Positions 1 to 12,305 are shown, numbered from the stretch's first letter. The stretch is DNA of 64,000 nucleotides from Gnetum montanum (GCA_015680685.1 MNCI01011521.1:154023-218022), one strand, 5' to 3'. Program-made: numbers and translations. Notes: a model not told the origin generated them from the letters alone.

Positions 1-1556
1 ACATATTTTGTAAAATATGTTGGGAAATATGCTACAAAAAGTCAATGCTAATAAGATAATATTCTTGATTATGCCCAATGACCTCTACAACTACCTCAGC
101 ATGAAAATAGCATGTGTCAGGCCTATAAAAGTTAGAATCAGTACTTCAAATGGGACTCTTAGACTTTTCCACTTTTAGACTTTTGGTAGACAAAGAGATG
201 TTTGATGCACTTAGCCAATCTTTTGAAGTAGAAAGTAGACATGATAAAATAATGTGGACCAATGGCGTTGACCTCGAAACCTAACCTATAACAAGCATGT
301 AGCTTGAAGCAACCCCTTCCCATAAGAGGATCTTTTAGTAACCTCTTCCACAAGAGGATCTTAAAGCCAACTACCTTCACAATAGGATCTTAATGCAGGT
401 CAACAAGTCATGCATGTGGAACCATTTTTTTGTCATTTTCAAGAATAGAGCTAGCCAACATCTAAAGAAATTTTGTGACCAGAGTAGCCCTAAAGCTATC
501 CCCCTTACAGCTAAGCATTTGGCATTTATTAGGTCCTCTGTGCCCAAATTTGTACACTATAAACATTCATGCATGCTTTAATACAAGTTTAGAGTATTTT
601 ATAACATTATTCTATTTTACATTTACATTGTTCCATTTCTCATTAAAGATATTTTGAATCTAACAAGTCTGTTACATTTACATACATCTTCCTCTTCTTT
701 TGTATGTCTTGCATTCATTACTAGTCTATAAGGTCAAGTAGGATAAAATATGGGTCCCATAGGTGTTAAAATTGGTACCAATGTTAGCATCAATGGGACT
801 TAATCAATTTTCCCCACATTTGTCCAAATTGTGATTTTAAACTTCCAAGACCCCAATTGATGCCCAAACTAAGGTTGAATGTTGCTAAGATGATGCTGAC
901 AAGCCAAGGGAAGGTGTCAACTAGTAAATGTGATAGTCAAGAATCATAAAATGTAGTCTTTTTAGATATTGATGCTAATAGCATCAACACCAAAGTTACA
1001 AAAAATTTCAACACTTTTCCAGGTTAAAAATTCTAACTCCTAAGGTACCCAAACTGACCTTGAATTTAGCCAAAATGATGTTTTTTGGGCATTGAGAAGC
1101 TAATAGACCTATGAAATGCTACAAACTCAAGATGTCAAATGTCATGGAGGTGTTAGAGATGCTCTTGGAAGTGCTGATGTTGATGTTAGCATCAGCGTCA
1201 TCTCTAGAGTTAGAGAAATTTTGACCACGGGGGTCTTAATGTCAAACAACCAAAATTATCAAATTTGAATCCTATGATGTTGTGGGAGCCTAGGATGTGT
1301 CGTTTGGGGTTCTATAGGGTCAAAGTTAATGTTGAGATGTATTTTTGTATCAGTGACACAGCAGGGTCATCTAGGGTTGTGGCTAATGTGGAATCCACTT
1401 TAGCTCTAACACTTAGAAATAATTTTAATTCGCATCAACCCTAACACTTTGGAAAACTTGGAGTCTTGAACTTTTTTGGGATCATCAAGAATAAAGTTCA
1501 TAGGTTATGCATCCAAATGGTCCTAAAATCCTCTGAGAGCTAGGAAAGTGTCCCAT
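1..1556. other. unassigned sequence left of element 1
   Basis: I find no gene here. Short ORFs are scattered on both strands with no recognisable domain. Between about 770 and 1220 phrases of the type 'gatgctaatagcatcaa' and 'gttagcatcagcgtcatc' recur, which suggests an old degenerate repeat, but I cannot define a unit length or a family. The segment ends at the CCCAT target-site copy of element 1. Confidence 0.4.
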
Positions 1557-2397
1557 TGATGAGTCATGAATTGTTGGCCATGATATCGCACCCATGATAT
1601 TGCGTACGTGATATCATAGCCTAGATGTGATATCGTGTACGCGATATTGCAGCCAATCTCCTCATCTATAAATAAGAGGCAAGTAGATTTGGTAAAAGGG
1701 GGAGAGTAGTTTTTAATATTAAGGTAGGGAAGTTTTGTCAATTTTTTCCTCTCAACCCTTTCTCCCAGTGCATGCCTGTAGTGTGATGATTGTAATTGTA
1801 TGGCATCCTTATTCGAGTGTGATGTACTTGGACACGCACATGACTGGCAATAAAGATTGAGATTACCTCATCATTGCAGCATCCACTTAGCTTAATTATT
1901 TAATCTTTATTGTTATTTATTACTTTCTTAGTTAATATCTTTCTACCCTTATCTCCTAGTAATGCAGAATGAGTACAACTTAATCACGAGCATTTAAGTG
2001 TGACTACTTGGTAACCCAATAGCGTACCTAGGCCATGTGCTTGGTAATCCCAATGGTAGTCATGCACAAGGTCCAAGATGTGTACGGATGATTAAGAAAT
2101 CGATGCTCATCGTGCTTAGGCTAGTTAGATTCTCTCTCATCCTCTCTCCTAGCTTAGTTGATATTATTTCCCATCATACCCAAGAGTAGCATTAGTGTAG
2201 GAACACATCATGCACCTCACTCTGGACTAAACCATATGTGACAAAGCTAATACTAGTCTAGGTGGGAAGACAACGAACTACGATCTACGAGTAACTGTCT
2301 AGAAACGACAACTAGTCCATCTATGGAGTTTGACCAGATCATGCGTGAAATGCTGGTATTCGTAGGGTTGAGTATAGGGTTACCTCACCACTCATCA
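1557..2397 (+). repeat. 5' LTR of element 1
   Basis: The LTR runs TGATGAGT to ACTCATCA, 841 bp. The U3 contains a short GATATC-type palindrome array (about 1582-1652). A TATA box TATAAATA lies at 1667-1674 and an AATAAA signal at 1849-1854. It is family A, shared with both LTRs of element 2, the solo LTR at 39461-40252 and the LTR at 63608. Confidence 0.93.
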
Positions 2398-2416
2398 TTG
2401 GTGTCATTTTCGGGGA
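2398..2416 (+). promoter_or_regulatory. primer binding site, tRNA-Asp type (decayed)
   Basis: TTGGTGTCATTTTCGGGGA directly follows the LTR. The better-preserved copy in element 2 reads TTGGCGCCGTTGCCAGGGA, and TGGCGCCGTTGCC is the complement of the 3' end of plant tRNA-Asp including CCA. The site starts one base inside the LTR edge. Several of the differences are C-to-T or G-to-A changes. Confidence 0.75.
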
Positions 2417-2538
2417 CAATGCTAGTTATCTAGATTAATTATATCATACAAGGTTGTTGTATAGGAATTAACGATATATCTTTTAAGAAGAAATAATTAC
2501 AAAAAGTCACATACAAATTCACACACAATTTCACAACC

Positions 2539-4261
2539 ATGCCTCTCCTATGAGACTATGATGATGCCACATCTAGTGAGGCAATTCATTGGAGAACCAA
2601 CGAATTATATGACAATGAAGGTTGGAGTACACAATCTGAGGTGGGGGTTTTTTATAAACATAAATGAAGGTAGCATCATCCCAACACACGAAAGCATAAC
2701 CTACTTGATGACGATGAACCCCTACTGGCCACTACAAGCCTAACGCAAATACAAGAGGCTGTTCAAATCTCTTGTAGCCATCATAAAGAGAGTCACCTAC
2801 CTAGGCTCGATTTAAACAATTTTTCCAATTTCTCAAGAGGCTATGACTTAGATCCAAAACAACATTTACAAGCCCTCTATGATGCCTGTGCATGGAACAA
2901 CATTGATAATGGTTGGAAAAAAATCAAGCTCTTTCCTATGACACTCATTGGCCAAGCAAAAGTATGGTATATATCGTTAAAACCAAATTCAATTTGACGT
3001 TGGCCAACAATGGTAGAACTCTTTAATGAAAGATATCAAACCTATGCAAGAGTCTCAACCTTGAGGAAACAAATCCAAGAGTGGAAACAAGCACAACATG
3101 AACCCTTGGACATGGCCTTAGAAAGATATTATGCACTGTTAAACAACTTTCNNNNNNNNNNNNNNNNNNNNNNNNNNNNNNNNNNNNNNNNNNNNNNNNN
3201 NNNNNNNNNNNNNNNNNNNNNNNNNNNNNNNNNNNNNNNNNNNNNNNNNNNNNNNNNNNNNNNNNNNNNNNNNNNNNNNNNNNNNNNNNNNNNNNNNNNN
3301 NNNNNNNNNNNNNNNNNNNNNNNNNNNNNNNNNNNNNNNNNNNNNNNNNNNNNNNNNNNNNNNNNNNNNNNNNNNNNNNNNNNNNNNNNNNNNNNNNNNN
3401 NNNNNNNNNNNNNNNNNNNNNNNNNNNNNNNNNNNNNNNNNNNNNNNNNNNNNNNNNNNNNNNNNNNNNNNNNNNNNNNNNNNNNNNNNNNNNNNNNNNN
3501 NNNNNNNNNNNNNNNNNNNNNNNNNNNNNNNNNNNNNNNNNNNNNNNNNNNNNNNNNNNNNNNNNNNNNNNNNNNNNNNNNNNNNNNNNNNNNNNNNNNN
3601 NNNNNNNNNNNNNNNNNNNNNNNNNNNNNNNNNNNNNNNNNNNNNNNNNNNNNNNNNNNNNNNNNNNNNNNNNNNNACCTTACACTTCTCGTAGATTTCA
3701 ACATTCTCATCCTTTCCCTCCTTCTACATTGACACCAACTATTCCTGAATTGTTTGCACCACAGCAACAACCACGAATATTACTTGTGCTACTATTGCCA
3801 ACAGCAGTGAGAGACCTTCTCAACATCAAAGGCATCCCTTCTTTAGACATGACCATAGGAAGGGACAACACAGTTCCAAGGCCACTGCATTCTCCAACTC
3901 AGCACAAGTCCAACACTATGGTGCATCCTTCTCCTTGAACCCAATGCCTTGTGTCACCTCATCAAGGCCATCAATTAACACTCCAACAACCATACAGTCC
4001 AATGAATACAACCATGGAGGATGACATCCCAATCCTTGCTTGCCATCTTACGGTCTCAAGTATCATAGTGGGTCAACTCTTTACCTGGGAACCACATCTT
4101 ATAAATTGCCCCACTACGCTTACTATAATCAGGTGTGTGAACCCCAATGGGGTAAGTATGACCAAGTTTCAATATTTCCAACATGCAAGGATCCTCACCT
4201 TTCATTTATTAATCCTCTACATGCTCAACCATTTAGTTATGGGGGATATCCCCCATTCTAA
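2539..4261 (+). pseudogene. gag: gag of element 1 (broken, partly in N gap)
   Basis: Gag would form the particle core and bind the element RNA. The reading begins at the ATG at 2539, hits a stop within a few codons, and continues in pieces. Around 3010-3150 it matches the retrotransposon gag core seen complete in element 2 (phrases such as FNERYQTYAR and KQIQEWKQAQH). The N gap at 3152-3676 removes the end of the core and the zinc knuckle. The C-terminal part (about 3690-4261) is rich in Pro, Gln and Thr and ends YGGYPPF, as in element 2. Stops and frameshifts rule out a functional protein. Confidence 0.85.
3152..3676. other. assembly gap (525 N)
   Basis: A run of 525 N inside gag of element 1. 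The matching segment of element 2 (about 50651-51426) is 776 bases long, so the gap size is probably an estimate unless this copy carries a deletion. Confidence 0.98.
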
Positions 4262-6136
4262 TAACAAGTAGGATTAATAAATATTTTTCATTTTCTTTAA
4301 TTTTACAATTTATTTTCCAATTTTTCAATTTCTTTTTTGTTACCTTTTTGTCTTTTTGTCTTTTTATCTTTTTATAAGTAATCTCATCTACGAATAAAAC
4401 ACTCATGTGGCTCGTTAGTTGAGGTGTGTTCTATGTTATCGAGACTCGAGTGATCAATTATTTGGATAGTGAGCCCATTACACCCACCCATCGATTCTAC
4501 AAATAAGAGGTTCTATTCGAGGGTATAGTGATATTCTTAACATTTTTAAAACTTAAAATTAATTTTGTGTTCATTGTACCTAGAATGAAGAAGGATGGAT
4601 CAAGAGGGAATGATTAAGGTGTGACATCAAGGGGACTTGTGGATTCTCTTTGGTGATGTCTATGAGAGTTATCATGCAACGTGGTTGTACTAAGATCCTT
4701 ATAGATCTAACACAAAATGGGAGTAAGAGTAATCAAAAGGCACTCAAAAATAAAATGTTGTTCTAGGGGGCCCCACTGGAATGACATGCACCCATACCTA
4801 AAGGTTGGCGGCTTCTATGGATTCAGCAATTGAAAAAAAAAACAAAGAAAGTGCCACAAAGCAAAAATCACTCCTCCCTTGAACAAAATGCTAAGTGATC
4901 GTATGCCTTATTATTATGGTACTCTCATAGTCACTCATCATGGGATGAAACAATGCAGTGTCACTGATCAGAGGAATGGACTTGGTCTTGATCTTGGAAC
5001 AACGGGTTAATGATACATTAATCATACTTTACATGCAAGATTCATTCTGCCCTGGGTCAGTTACCTCATGTCCCAATCTCTACAATCCCTTCTATAGTCT
5101 GCCTCATCTCGTTGTTCATGTAATTGTAGCTCGTGTCTCATATAGCGTAGAATTCTTACCTCATTCTGGTGATACTTACATGTGTGTGTTTTGTGGAACC
5201 AATGTAGAATACATTTAACCCTTCTAGTGCCTACGGACATTTTAAGGTGTGATTACGCAAGGGCATTAGAGGTTGGAACCTACTTTGGGGAGGATCCACT
5301 TGTGTAATTTTTTTGTAATTTGCACTCATAACACATCTTCCACACATCATCTATTACCCTCAACATATTTTCAATGATATTCTTTTCCTTATTACTATCC
5401 CTCTGATTCAAATGTTCCTATGAACCATCACATAGCCTTTTTCTCCCCTTTACCATCTAAGGTCCTTATTGATAAATTTCATACTATCATAATTTTCATG
5501 CCTTCAGAACTAGTTGGATTACCCTAAAACCCTTTAACACTCATCTAGATGTCCTTAGTTTATATTGTTTAATTTCAGAAAAATATTAAAAATTTTAGTG
5601 CATTCTATAAAGTGCCCTAACATCGATAGCCCGCCATATCACATCCCAAATATATATATATATACCATCATTTGCAACTATTAACATGGGGGAAGTTTTT
5701 CAAATTTCTCTCTACAACTCACAATTGTGCGCCCCTTGCTTTCATATCCATAACTCGCTTGCTCGTCCTCCAATTTTCATCCCGTTTGAACCTACTTGAA
5801 CACGGAGTGTTTAGCTTAGTTGTGGGGGAGGGGCACATGCCGAATAGCGCATAAATTTTTTGAAATTCTTCATCGCCCGAAGGACACTATTAAGGGTAAT
5901 TAATTATAAAATTAAGGATAAATGTGCCAAAAACAATTTCATCTCCTTAGTTATACCGGGAAACTAGATTTGGAAACCACTTAAGCAAAGAGGATTCAAT
6001 ATTATAATCTTTTGGGGACATTTTCTCCTAATAAGCAACATCACATGGAGATAAAGAAAATTCATTAAGGCAAGCAGTATGGTATAACCTAACTTTGGTA
6101 ACAACCTTACTAACGATTGGCCCTGTGTGATTGTAG
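4262..6136 (+). other. non-coding spacer between gag and accessory ORF, element 1
   Basis: This stretch contains no convincing ORF. It is homologous to 48179-50064 in element 2 (inverted) and in part to 22560-24249 in element 3 (for example the stretch around 'gggaggatccacttgtgtaat'). It includes an (AT)n tract at about 5650. In an autonomous relative pol would lie between gag and this spacer. Confidence 0.7.
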
Positions 6137-8929
6137 ATGGCCCTGAAACGCAGATAACAAGAAGGTCCTGCTCAAGGTGGGATCAAGTGACCTAGGAGAG
6201 GTAAAGGACAAGTTCCTGCCAAACAACATGCAAAGCAGGAGGAACAATCATTTAGTATCCACCAAGAAGATATTACCACTGTACAATCAAGGCAGGCAGA
6301 AGGAGGAGCTGCTGCAGTGTCTGAACATGGACGACATCTCACGTTACCCCAGGATTGTGTTCAGGCCATCCATGAAAGGTCCATATTTACTACAGTGATC
6401 ATGGAATTAAACTTTGAACCTTTCACAGAATTTGCTCCGGAGGCCGTTAGGGATCACCTCAAAGGGTCCACATTATGGCCTACCCTCTCTGAAATGGTGC
6501 CTAGTACTTAGGGGAAATGTACCAATTTTGGCACAATAAAGAACAAGGCACCACAGTTAACATTTGTGGTGTGACTATTGATTTCTTTGTTCAAGCCATT
6601 TTAGAAGTATTAAACCTTTTGAATATAGGGCCAAAGGTTGCTCAGTTGTCTACCTGCTCAGACCCTAATGCATAACAAGTTTGATTAGATAGGGTGTACG
6701 ACAAGGAAGATAAGACCTTTGGGGAGTTGATGATGGAAGAGAGGATTTATTTCAAAATAGGGACTTATCACATCTTCCCCACAAAAGGTTTAAAAAGAAT
6801 TTCAACATATGTGGTAAGAGGATGTGTAGTGTTAATGGGAAAGGTTAATGCTAACCTGCCTCATCTATATTTTACGAAGATCCTGAGGTGGTTTGAAGAA
6901 TGGAAGACAAGGAAGTTTGCGTTGCCCTTCCCTTGTATTATTAGGAAGCTATGCAAATGTGTTGGTATCAGAGGATACACCAACGATGTCCTCCAAAAAG
7001 CCCAAAATGCTTTATATGCCGAACTGCTAAAGCCACCAGCTGCAAGGAAAATCACTGGTGAGACACTGGGGCCGTAACAAGAAAAATAATAGATGACAGG
7101 GCCAACTACAACTCAACTTGTAGGACCCAGCCAACTTCCAAGCACGAGACCCAGCCAACAACAAGAAGCAGGGCCTAGCACAGGCTAGCAAGATCAACCA
7201 GCGCCACCGTCGCAAGATTACAGATTGTCAATGAGCCATCTCAGGGCCATCACTAAGACGATCAGTTAGGGAAGTCATGATGACGCAAATCTCTTTTGTG
7301 TCATCAACAATGCTATATAGCCTATGGTTTCTATAGATCACACGTGGAGTGAAGTGTTCATTCAGACAAGAGGAGGAGAGAGCGCTTGGTCACAACAGAT
7401 TTTAGGGAACGCTGCATCCTTTCAAGTGCAGTTAGAAAATGGTGAAGGGGCCATGGTGGTGGTTATGCAGCACCAAGATGCAACAAGAGTTGCAAAAGTG
7501 GTCACAAATCATATTAAAGAATTATTCAATGTGCTTGTTGTGCCACTGGTAGATCTTACAAGAGCATGGGATGCTCAAACTTTGGCCGGTACCTCAATGA
7601 CTCCTGCGGAACATGAAGATGTACTTGACTGATTGCTACAAATAGGACAGGTAATGAAGTCCTTGTTTGACATCCCATAGGATGTTATAGCAATACAATC
7701 AGACCTCATTTTCACTAAAGGGAAGTCAGTCTTGACGGAGATGAGGGCCAAGCATGCTGAAGCAGAAGTGCAAAAATTGCAAGAAAGGCTCGTGACCCTA
7801 CAAGTAGCAAAGCGATCCTTCTCAATTCGTTCCCGCAAACCAACTAGACACTTTTAGAATTGAGCAACTTACTAAACTATTGATAGAGAATAAAAGGGTG
7901 GTGGAAGAAAAAAAAGCTGTTTGGGATGCCTCTGCGACACAAGTGCAAACTTACACGTACACAAAGGCACTCAAAGCCTTACAAGAGGAGAACAAACAAC
8001 TTGTTGCTAATAACCTTCAGTTGACCTCTGTGGAGAAACAAAAGAATGTTCTTGAAGAACATTTTTAACAATTGTGAGAACAACTAATTAGGGTCAACCA
8101 GTACATGAACTGTTTAGCCAGGGAAAATCGAACCCTCTCGATGGAGGAGGTACGCACCATCCGTTCAAAGATGGCCATTGAAATAACCGTGTGGCAGAAT
8201 GAGGCTAAATAGCATGAGAAACTGAAGAAGCATTTCTGGGACCAGGTGGGGATGTATAAACAAATCATCAAAAAGGAGATCCATATGGCCAAGGACCACA
8301 TCAACGCTCTCAATTCTCAACACACTGACTGGCGGGCCATATTGGACACATACTCATTTGCCCACCAAGCAAAAGTTAAGAGCTGGGATCTGCAGATCCA
8401 GGACCTTACAGAGTACATGGAGTTGGTAAACTTGCGATATGCCAACCTTGCCATGTTAATAGCAAGGCACCCGAGAATAGAGCTCAAGCAATAGGTAGCC
8501 AACACCTACGTCAAATATGAAACAGAATTTACAAAACATAAGAAAACATTGCAAAAATTGGAGGTTGAAAATTCTGAACTCGAGGTGGTTAAAGCAAGCT
8601 ACCAGGGGCAGAAAGGTGTTGCAACAAACTTGGCTCGACAGCTCACAGATTTTCAAGAATACAGAGACAAAGCCAAAGCTTACAAGGAGGAACGGCGGGT
8701 GTTTGCGGCTTGGTATGTCAAAGCAAATAAAATGTTTCCGCAACTACTGTGCCCATGGGAGGTGCCGACTTCAAAAAACATCGAAACATTAGCATGGATG
8801 GCACAAGATCCCCAAACTGAAGAGGAGAAACTCTAGGCGATACTTTGATGCCATCAAATCCCAAGACCTGGAGCACAAGACAAGGGAAAGGCACCCATGG
8901 AGAAGCCACCGCCACCAGGAACTACATGA
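6137..8929 (+). pseudogene. accessory ORF of element 1: PTM-like domain plus coiled coil (broken)
   Basis: The ATG at 6137 starts a protein that is Met-Ala-Pro-Lys-Arg in element 2; the stop is at 8927-8929, 931 codons apart. Stops and frameshifts break the frame (the 6694-7077 and 7324-7632 parts lie one frame off the rest). From about 6370 to 7050 the pieces resemble the domain called 'putative plant transposon protein' (TYHIFPTKG..., LPFPCIIRKLC...G). A Gln/Pro-rich linker follows, then from about 7680 a long Glu/Lys/Gln/Leu coiled-coil region with a conserved tail (EEKLQ..., then MEKPPPPGTT-like). No signal peptide or membrane segment is visible, so it does not look like an envelope-type protein. 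Its function is unknown. Confidence 0.75.
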
Positions 8930-9112
8930 GTTCCACCCAATTTTGTAGTTATAGGATTTTCTTTTACGTTCTTCGTGTTGTGTGTCAATTTTGTTCTGAT
9001 TCTACACTGCAGCATGAATCCATTCTAGTCAGTCAATAATCCCATACCTATCCACTCTGTAATCAATGGAGCTTGTTCTCACTTTAACTCAAGAACAAGT
9101 TTTCATTCAGTC

Positions 9113-9121
9113 ATGGGGGTA
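9113..9121 (+). promoter_or_regulatory. polypurine tract of element 1
   Basis: ATGGGGGTA lies immediately before the 3' LTR, the position of the plus-strand priming tract. The same motif precedes the 3' LTRs of elements 2 and 3, and ATGGGGATA precedes that of element 4. Confidence 0.75.
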
Positions 9122-9975
9122 TGATGAGTCATGAATTGTTGGCCGTGATATCACACCCATGATATCGTGTACACGATATAGCGTACACGATATCATGTAT
9201 GCGATATCACGGCCTAGACGCAATATCGCAACCTATCTCCTCATCTATAAATAAGAGGCAGGTAGATTTGGTAAAAGGGGGAGAGTAGTTTTTAATATTA
9301 AGGTAGGAACTTTTTGTTAGTTTTTCCTCTCAACCCTTTCTCCCAGTGCATGCCCGTAGTGTGATGATTGTAATTGTACGGCATCCTTATTCAAGTGTGA
9401 TGTACTTGGACACGCACATGATCCGCAATAAAGATCGATATTACCTCATCATTGTAGCATCCACTTAGCTTAATTATTTAATTGTTATTGTTATTTGTTG
9501 CTTTCTTAGTTAATATCTCTCTACACTTATCTCCTAGTAAAACAGGATGAGTACGACTTAATCACGAGCATTTAAGTGTGACTACTTGGTAACCTAGTAG
9601 CATACCTAGGCCATGTGCTTGGTAATCCCAGTGGTAGTGGTGCACGAGGTCCAAGATGTGTACGGATGATTAAGGAACAGATGCTCATCGTGCTTTGGCT
9701 AGTTAGATTCTCTCTCATCCTCTCTCCTAGCTTAGTTGATATTATTTCCCATCATACCCAGGAGTAGCATTAGTGTAGGAACACATCATGCACCTCACTC
9801 TGGACTAAACCATACATGACAAAGCTAATACTAGTCCAAGTAGGAAGACAGTGAACTATGATCTACAAGTAACTGTCTAGAAACCACAACTAGTCCGTCT
9901 GCGGAGTTCAATCGGATCATGCGTGAAACGCTGGTATTCGTATGGTTGAGTGTAGGGGTACCTCACCACTCATCA
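9122..9975 (+). repeat. 3' LTR of element 1
   Basis: 854 bp with the same ends as the 5' LTR. The GATATC-type palindrome array (about 9147-9230) is longer and arranged differently from that of the 5' LTR. TATAAATA and AATAAA are present at equivalent positions. It is followed by the target duplication CCCAT. Confidence 0.93.
9147..9235. promoter_or_regulatory. GATATC palindrome array in U3, family A (element 1, 3' LTR)
   Basis: GATATC and near matches (GATATA, AATATC) recur about every 12-18 bp with intervening 'gtacac', 'gtatgc' or 'gcgtac'. The TATA box follows at about 9247. Confidence 0.7.
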
Positions 9976-9980
9976 CCCAT

Positions 9981-11376
9981 GATACTATATTTTGAAATTT
10001 TTTAATGTTTAAAGTGAATGAAATAATGCAAATCCACACTTAGTCTCAATTCTAAGAAAAATCAAAAAAGTGGGTACAACACAAATCATGCTAATTATTT
10101 TTTCTATATAGATCTTAGAGTTAAGAATATATACACAAATAGATTTGGTTAGACAAACATAAGTTATTACTTGTTTTCCATCATAGAGAAAAGGCCTATC
10201 ACTTATAGTCCATCAAGGTTTGCTTTCTATTATATAATGTATACAACAAACAACTGGAACACTTTACTTTTGACAAAACAATATGCAAGCCAATAATACA
10301 ACTTCTCCTTTTACTAATGATTTGCATATGGTGAACATACAACTTAATAGTGGACTAACATTTGAAGACATGCAACAACCATTCAGTCAAGTGTTATTGG
10401 CAAGTTCTTATGTTGAAGATTCTTATTATGATGAGAATTCGAATATTCTATAACATTTTCTTGCATATAATGTCATTAAAACTAGCTTCCATTTTTTTAC
10501 TACTATTATGATCTATCTATAATAGTTACACTTGTTTCATGTACAATACATTACATATGCTTAATAACAACTATAATGCAAATCATTTGCTCTTATGAAT
10601 ATTACAACATTCATCAACATCATATTATTCAATATATGAACTTTTTGAATAAATAAGACATTGTAAATCACTATCAATATGATTATAATAATCAATCACT
10701 TGTTTAAATTAGTAAACTTTATCTACACGAACATAATTTTGGAATAACACACTTTCATTTACATTGTTCACTATTCCCCCCATGTTCACTAAATAAATTT
10801 AATTCATTTTCTAGTCTATACTTTGATTGCTCAACATGATTATTTCCTCTTTCATCAAGGGTGACTTGCATATCATTTTTCTTTCAATCTTTAATTCAAA
10901 AACCATAATATTTTTCCTAATATTTTTCCCATCAATACCTTCATCTCCATCTAAATGATAATGTAGTTTTTTCTTGGTATCATAATTGCTATTGTTTAAT
11001 CTCTTTAAATATATTATATATCTTTGCACAACATATTAAATATAATAAAAAACACAATTAAATAAATTCACATTATTACTATTTCAAATTTTGTTAAGTC
11101 AATTTGCACTTGAAGACAATTAGTAACAATTGTTTGTATTATTTTATAAACATTCATAACTTTTAAGATTTTATTTAGAGTGGTTTCTACTTAAAATTAA
11201 AATGCATACATAAATAAAACTTCATTGCATAATAAATACTATGATTTACTTTATATTATGGTTCTAGAAAACAAAATGCTTACCATTGACTCTTAAGATT
11301 TGAACTACATTAAGAAACAAATATTTAAGTACACTACATCAAACTTTTTGATTTTTTCCTTTAAATCTTTTCATAT
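9981..11376. other. AT-rich intergenic sequence
   Basis: Strongly AT-rich, with only short unrecognised ORFs. I see no gene or clear repeat. Confidence 0.5.
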
Positions 11377-11423
11377 TAGCCAACCCCATTTTGTTGGGAC
11401 AAGGCTAGGATGATGATGATGAG
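11377..11423 (+). repeat. short dispersed repeat, SINE-tail-like
   Basis: 'agccaaccccattttgttgg' followed by 'gacaaggctagga' and a (tga)n run. The same core occurs at 38048-38094. It resembles the 3' ends of plant SINEs with 'gggataaggct' and a simple trinucleotide tail. No Pol III promoter boxes are evident upstream, so this may be a truncated copy. Confidence 0.45.
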
Positions 11424-11445
11424 TTCTCTTTGTACCTTTTAATAT

Positions 11446-12090
11446 TTATATCATTTTTCTTGTCTTCAATTGACTTCTTTTTTGCTGAAAAATTTTATCC
11501 TTTGCTTTCCTTCTTCTAATAACATGTTGTGGAATATTTTGTAAATCTTTTAATAAGATAGGTTTTAAAACATAATCACATGTGCTATGGATCATTGCCT
11601 TCATCATACTTATCTTATCTCTATCTATGGACATCATTGAAGAAAACAAATTTATCAAGCTTTATGCTTATAAAAAATATGTATATACTTGAATAAATAA
11701 GAAGAATTCTTGAAAACTTATTCTTGAATATATACTTTCTTTAACATATTCCAACAATTTGAAATGATTCACTAAAGGTATATGCACATTGGTCAATATT
11801 ATATCCAATTCTTTTTCTTTGTTTTCCAATGTATGCAAAGCTTTGTTTCCACTTTGACATGTTACTATCAACTCCAAAAAAACAATTAAACATACTAGTC
11901 TTTAAAACAAGTAGACAATAAGACAAATCATTTCCATTAAAACTAGAATCATATAACTCAATTTTTAATGTAAAAAGAAAATCTAACAAACTTAACAATC
12001 ACATTCCCTTGTATTCACATCTTAGTAAGAATTTCTCTAAGGCAAGAAAACAAAATTTATTGTCATCAACCAGAAAGATGCACACCGCAG
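11446..12090 (-). pseudogene. response-regulator receiver domain, type-B ARR-like, decayed
   Basis: Three pieces on the minus strand read in order as a two-component receiver domain. About 12090-12001 gives a hydrophobic strand followed by an Asp-Asp pair and ALEKFLLRCEY, like the first beta strand and helix. About 11885-11755 gives LDIILTNVHIPL followed by FKLLEYV, matching the phosphoacceptor strand of plant regulators (ISDVHMPDMDGFKLLE) but with Asn where the phosphorylated Asp should be. About 11655-11446 gives MMSIDRDK, then CDYVLKP with the conserved Lys-Pro, and QHVIRRR. The gaps between the pieces look like introns in this family's style, but I cannot place all splice sites. No DNA-binding Myb domain follows. 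The missing acceptor Asp and the lack of downstream exons favour a pseudogene or gene fragment. In the intact family, type-B regulators act in cytokinin signalling in the nucleus. Confidence 0.65.
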
Positions 12091-12305
12091 CTAAAAAACT
12101 TCTCAAGAACTTCACTTAATCTTTATGAATCTTATATTACAAACTTTCAAAGAATATTATAAAATATATCCTTAACTCTTCAACCCAATACATAACGAAC
12201 AAGCTTCAAAACAACAAAGTGTTATCTCTTACAATCAACAACCACCATACTATTCACTTTTTCATATTTTACTACTCATTTATGTAGCATAACATATGGA
12301 ACAAA

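Larger units (their letters stand above)
1557..9975 (+). mobile_element. Element 1: complete non-autonomous Ty3/gypsy-type LTR retrotransposon
   Basis: Two similar LTRs (1557-2397 and 9122-9975) start TGATGAGT and end ACTCATCA, and the element is flanked by a perfect 5-bp target-site duplication CCCAT (1552-1556 and 9976-9980). The order inside is a tRNA-Asp-like primer site, gag with stops and an N gap, a non-coding spacer, a long accessory ORF with stops, and a polypurine tract. I see no protease, reverse transcriptase, RNase H or integrase, so the element must have depended on enzymes from a relative. The primer type and the homology of its gag to that of element 3 point to the Athila/Tat side of Ty3/gypsy. 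It is inactive: gag and the accessory ORF are broken and the LTRs have diverged. Confidence 0.93.

Noticed and set aside
3010-3770. Long ORFs on both strands spanning the N run
   Set aside because: They consist mainly of N and are not evidence of coding; only the gag part before the gap is real homology.
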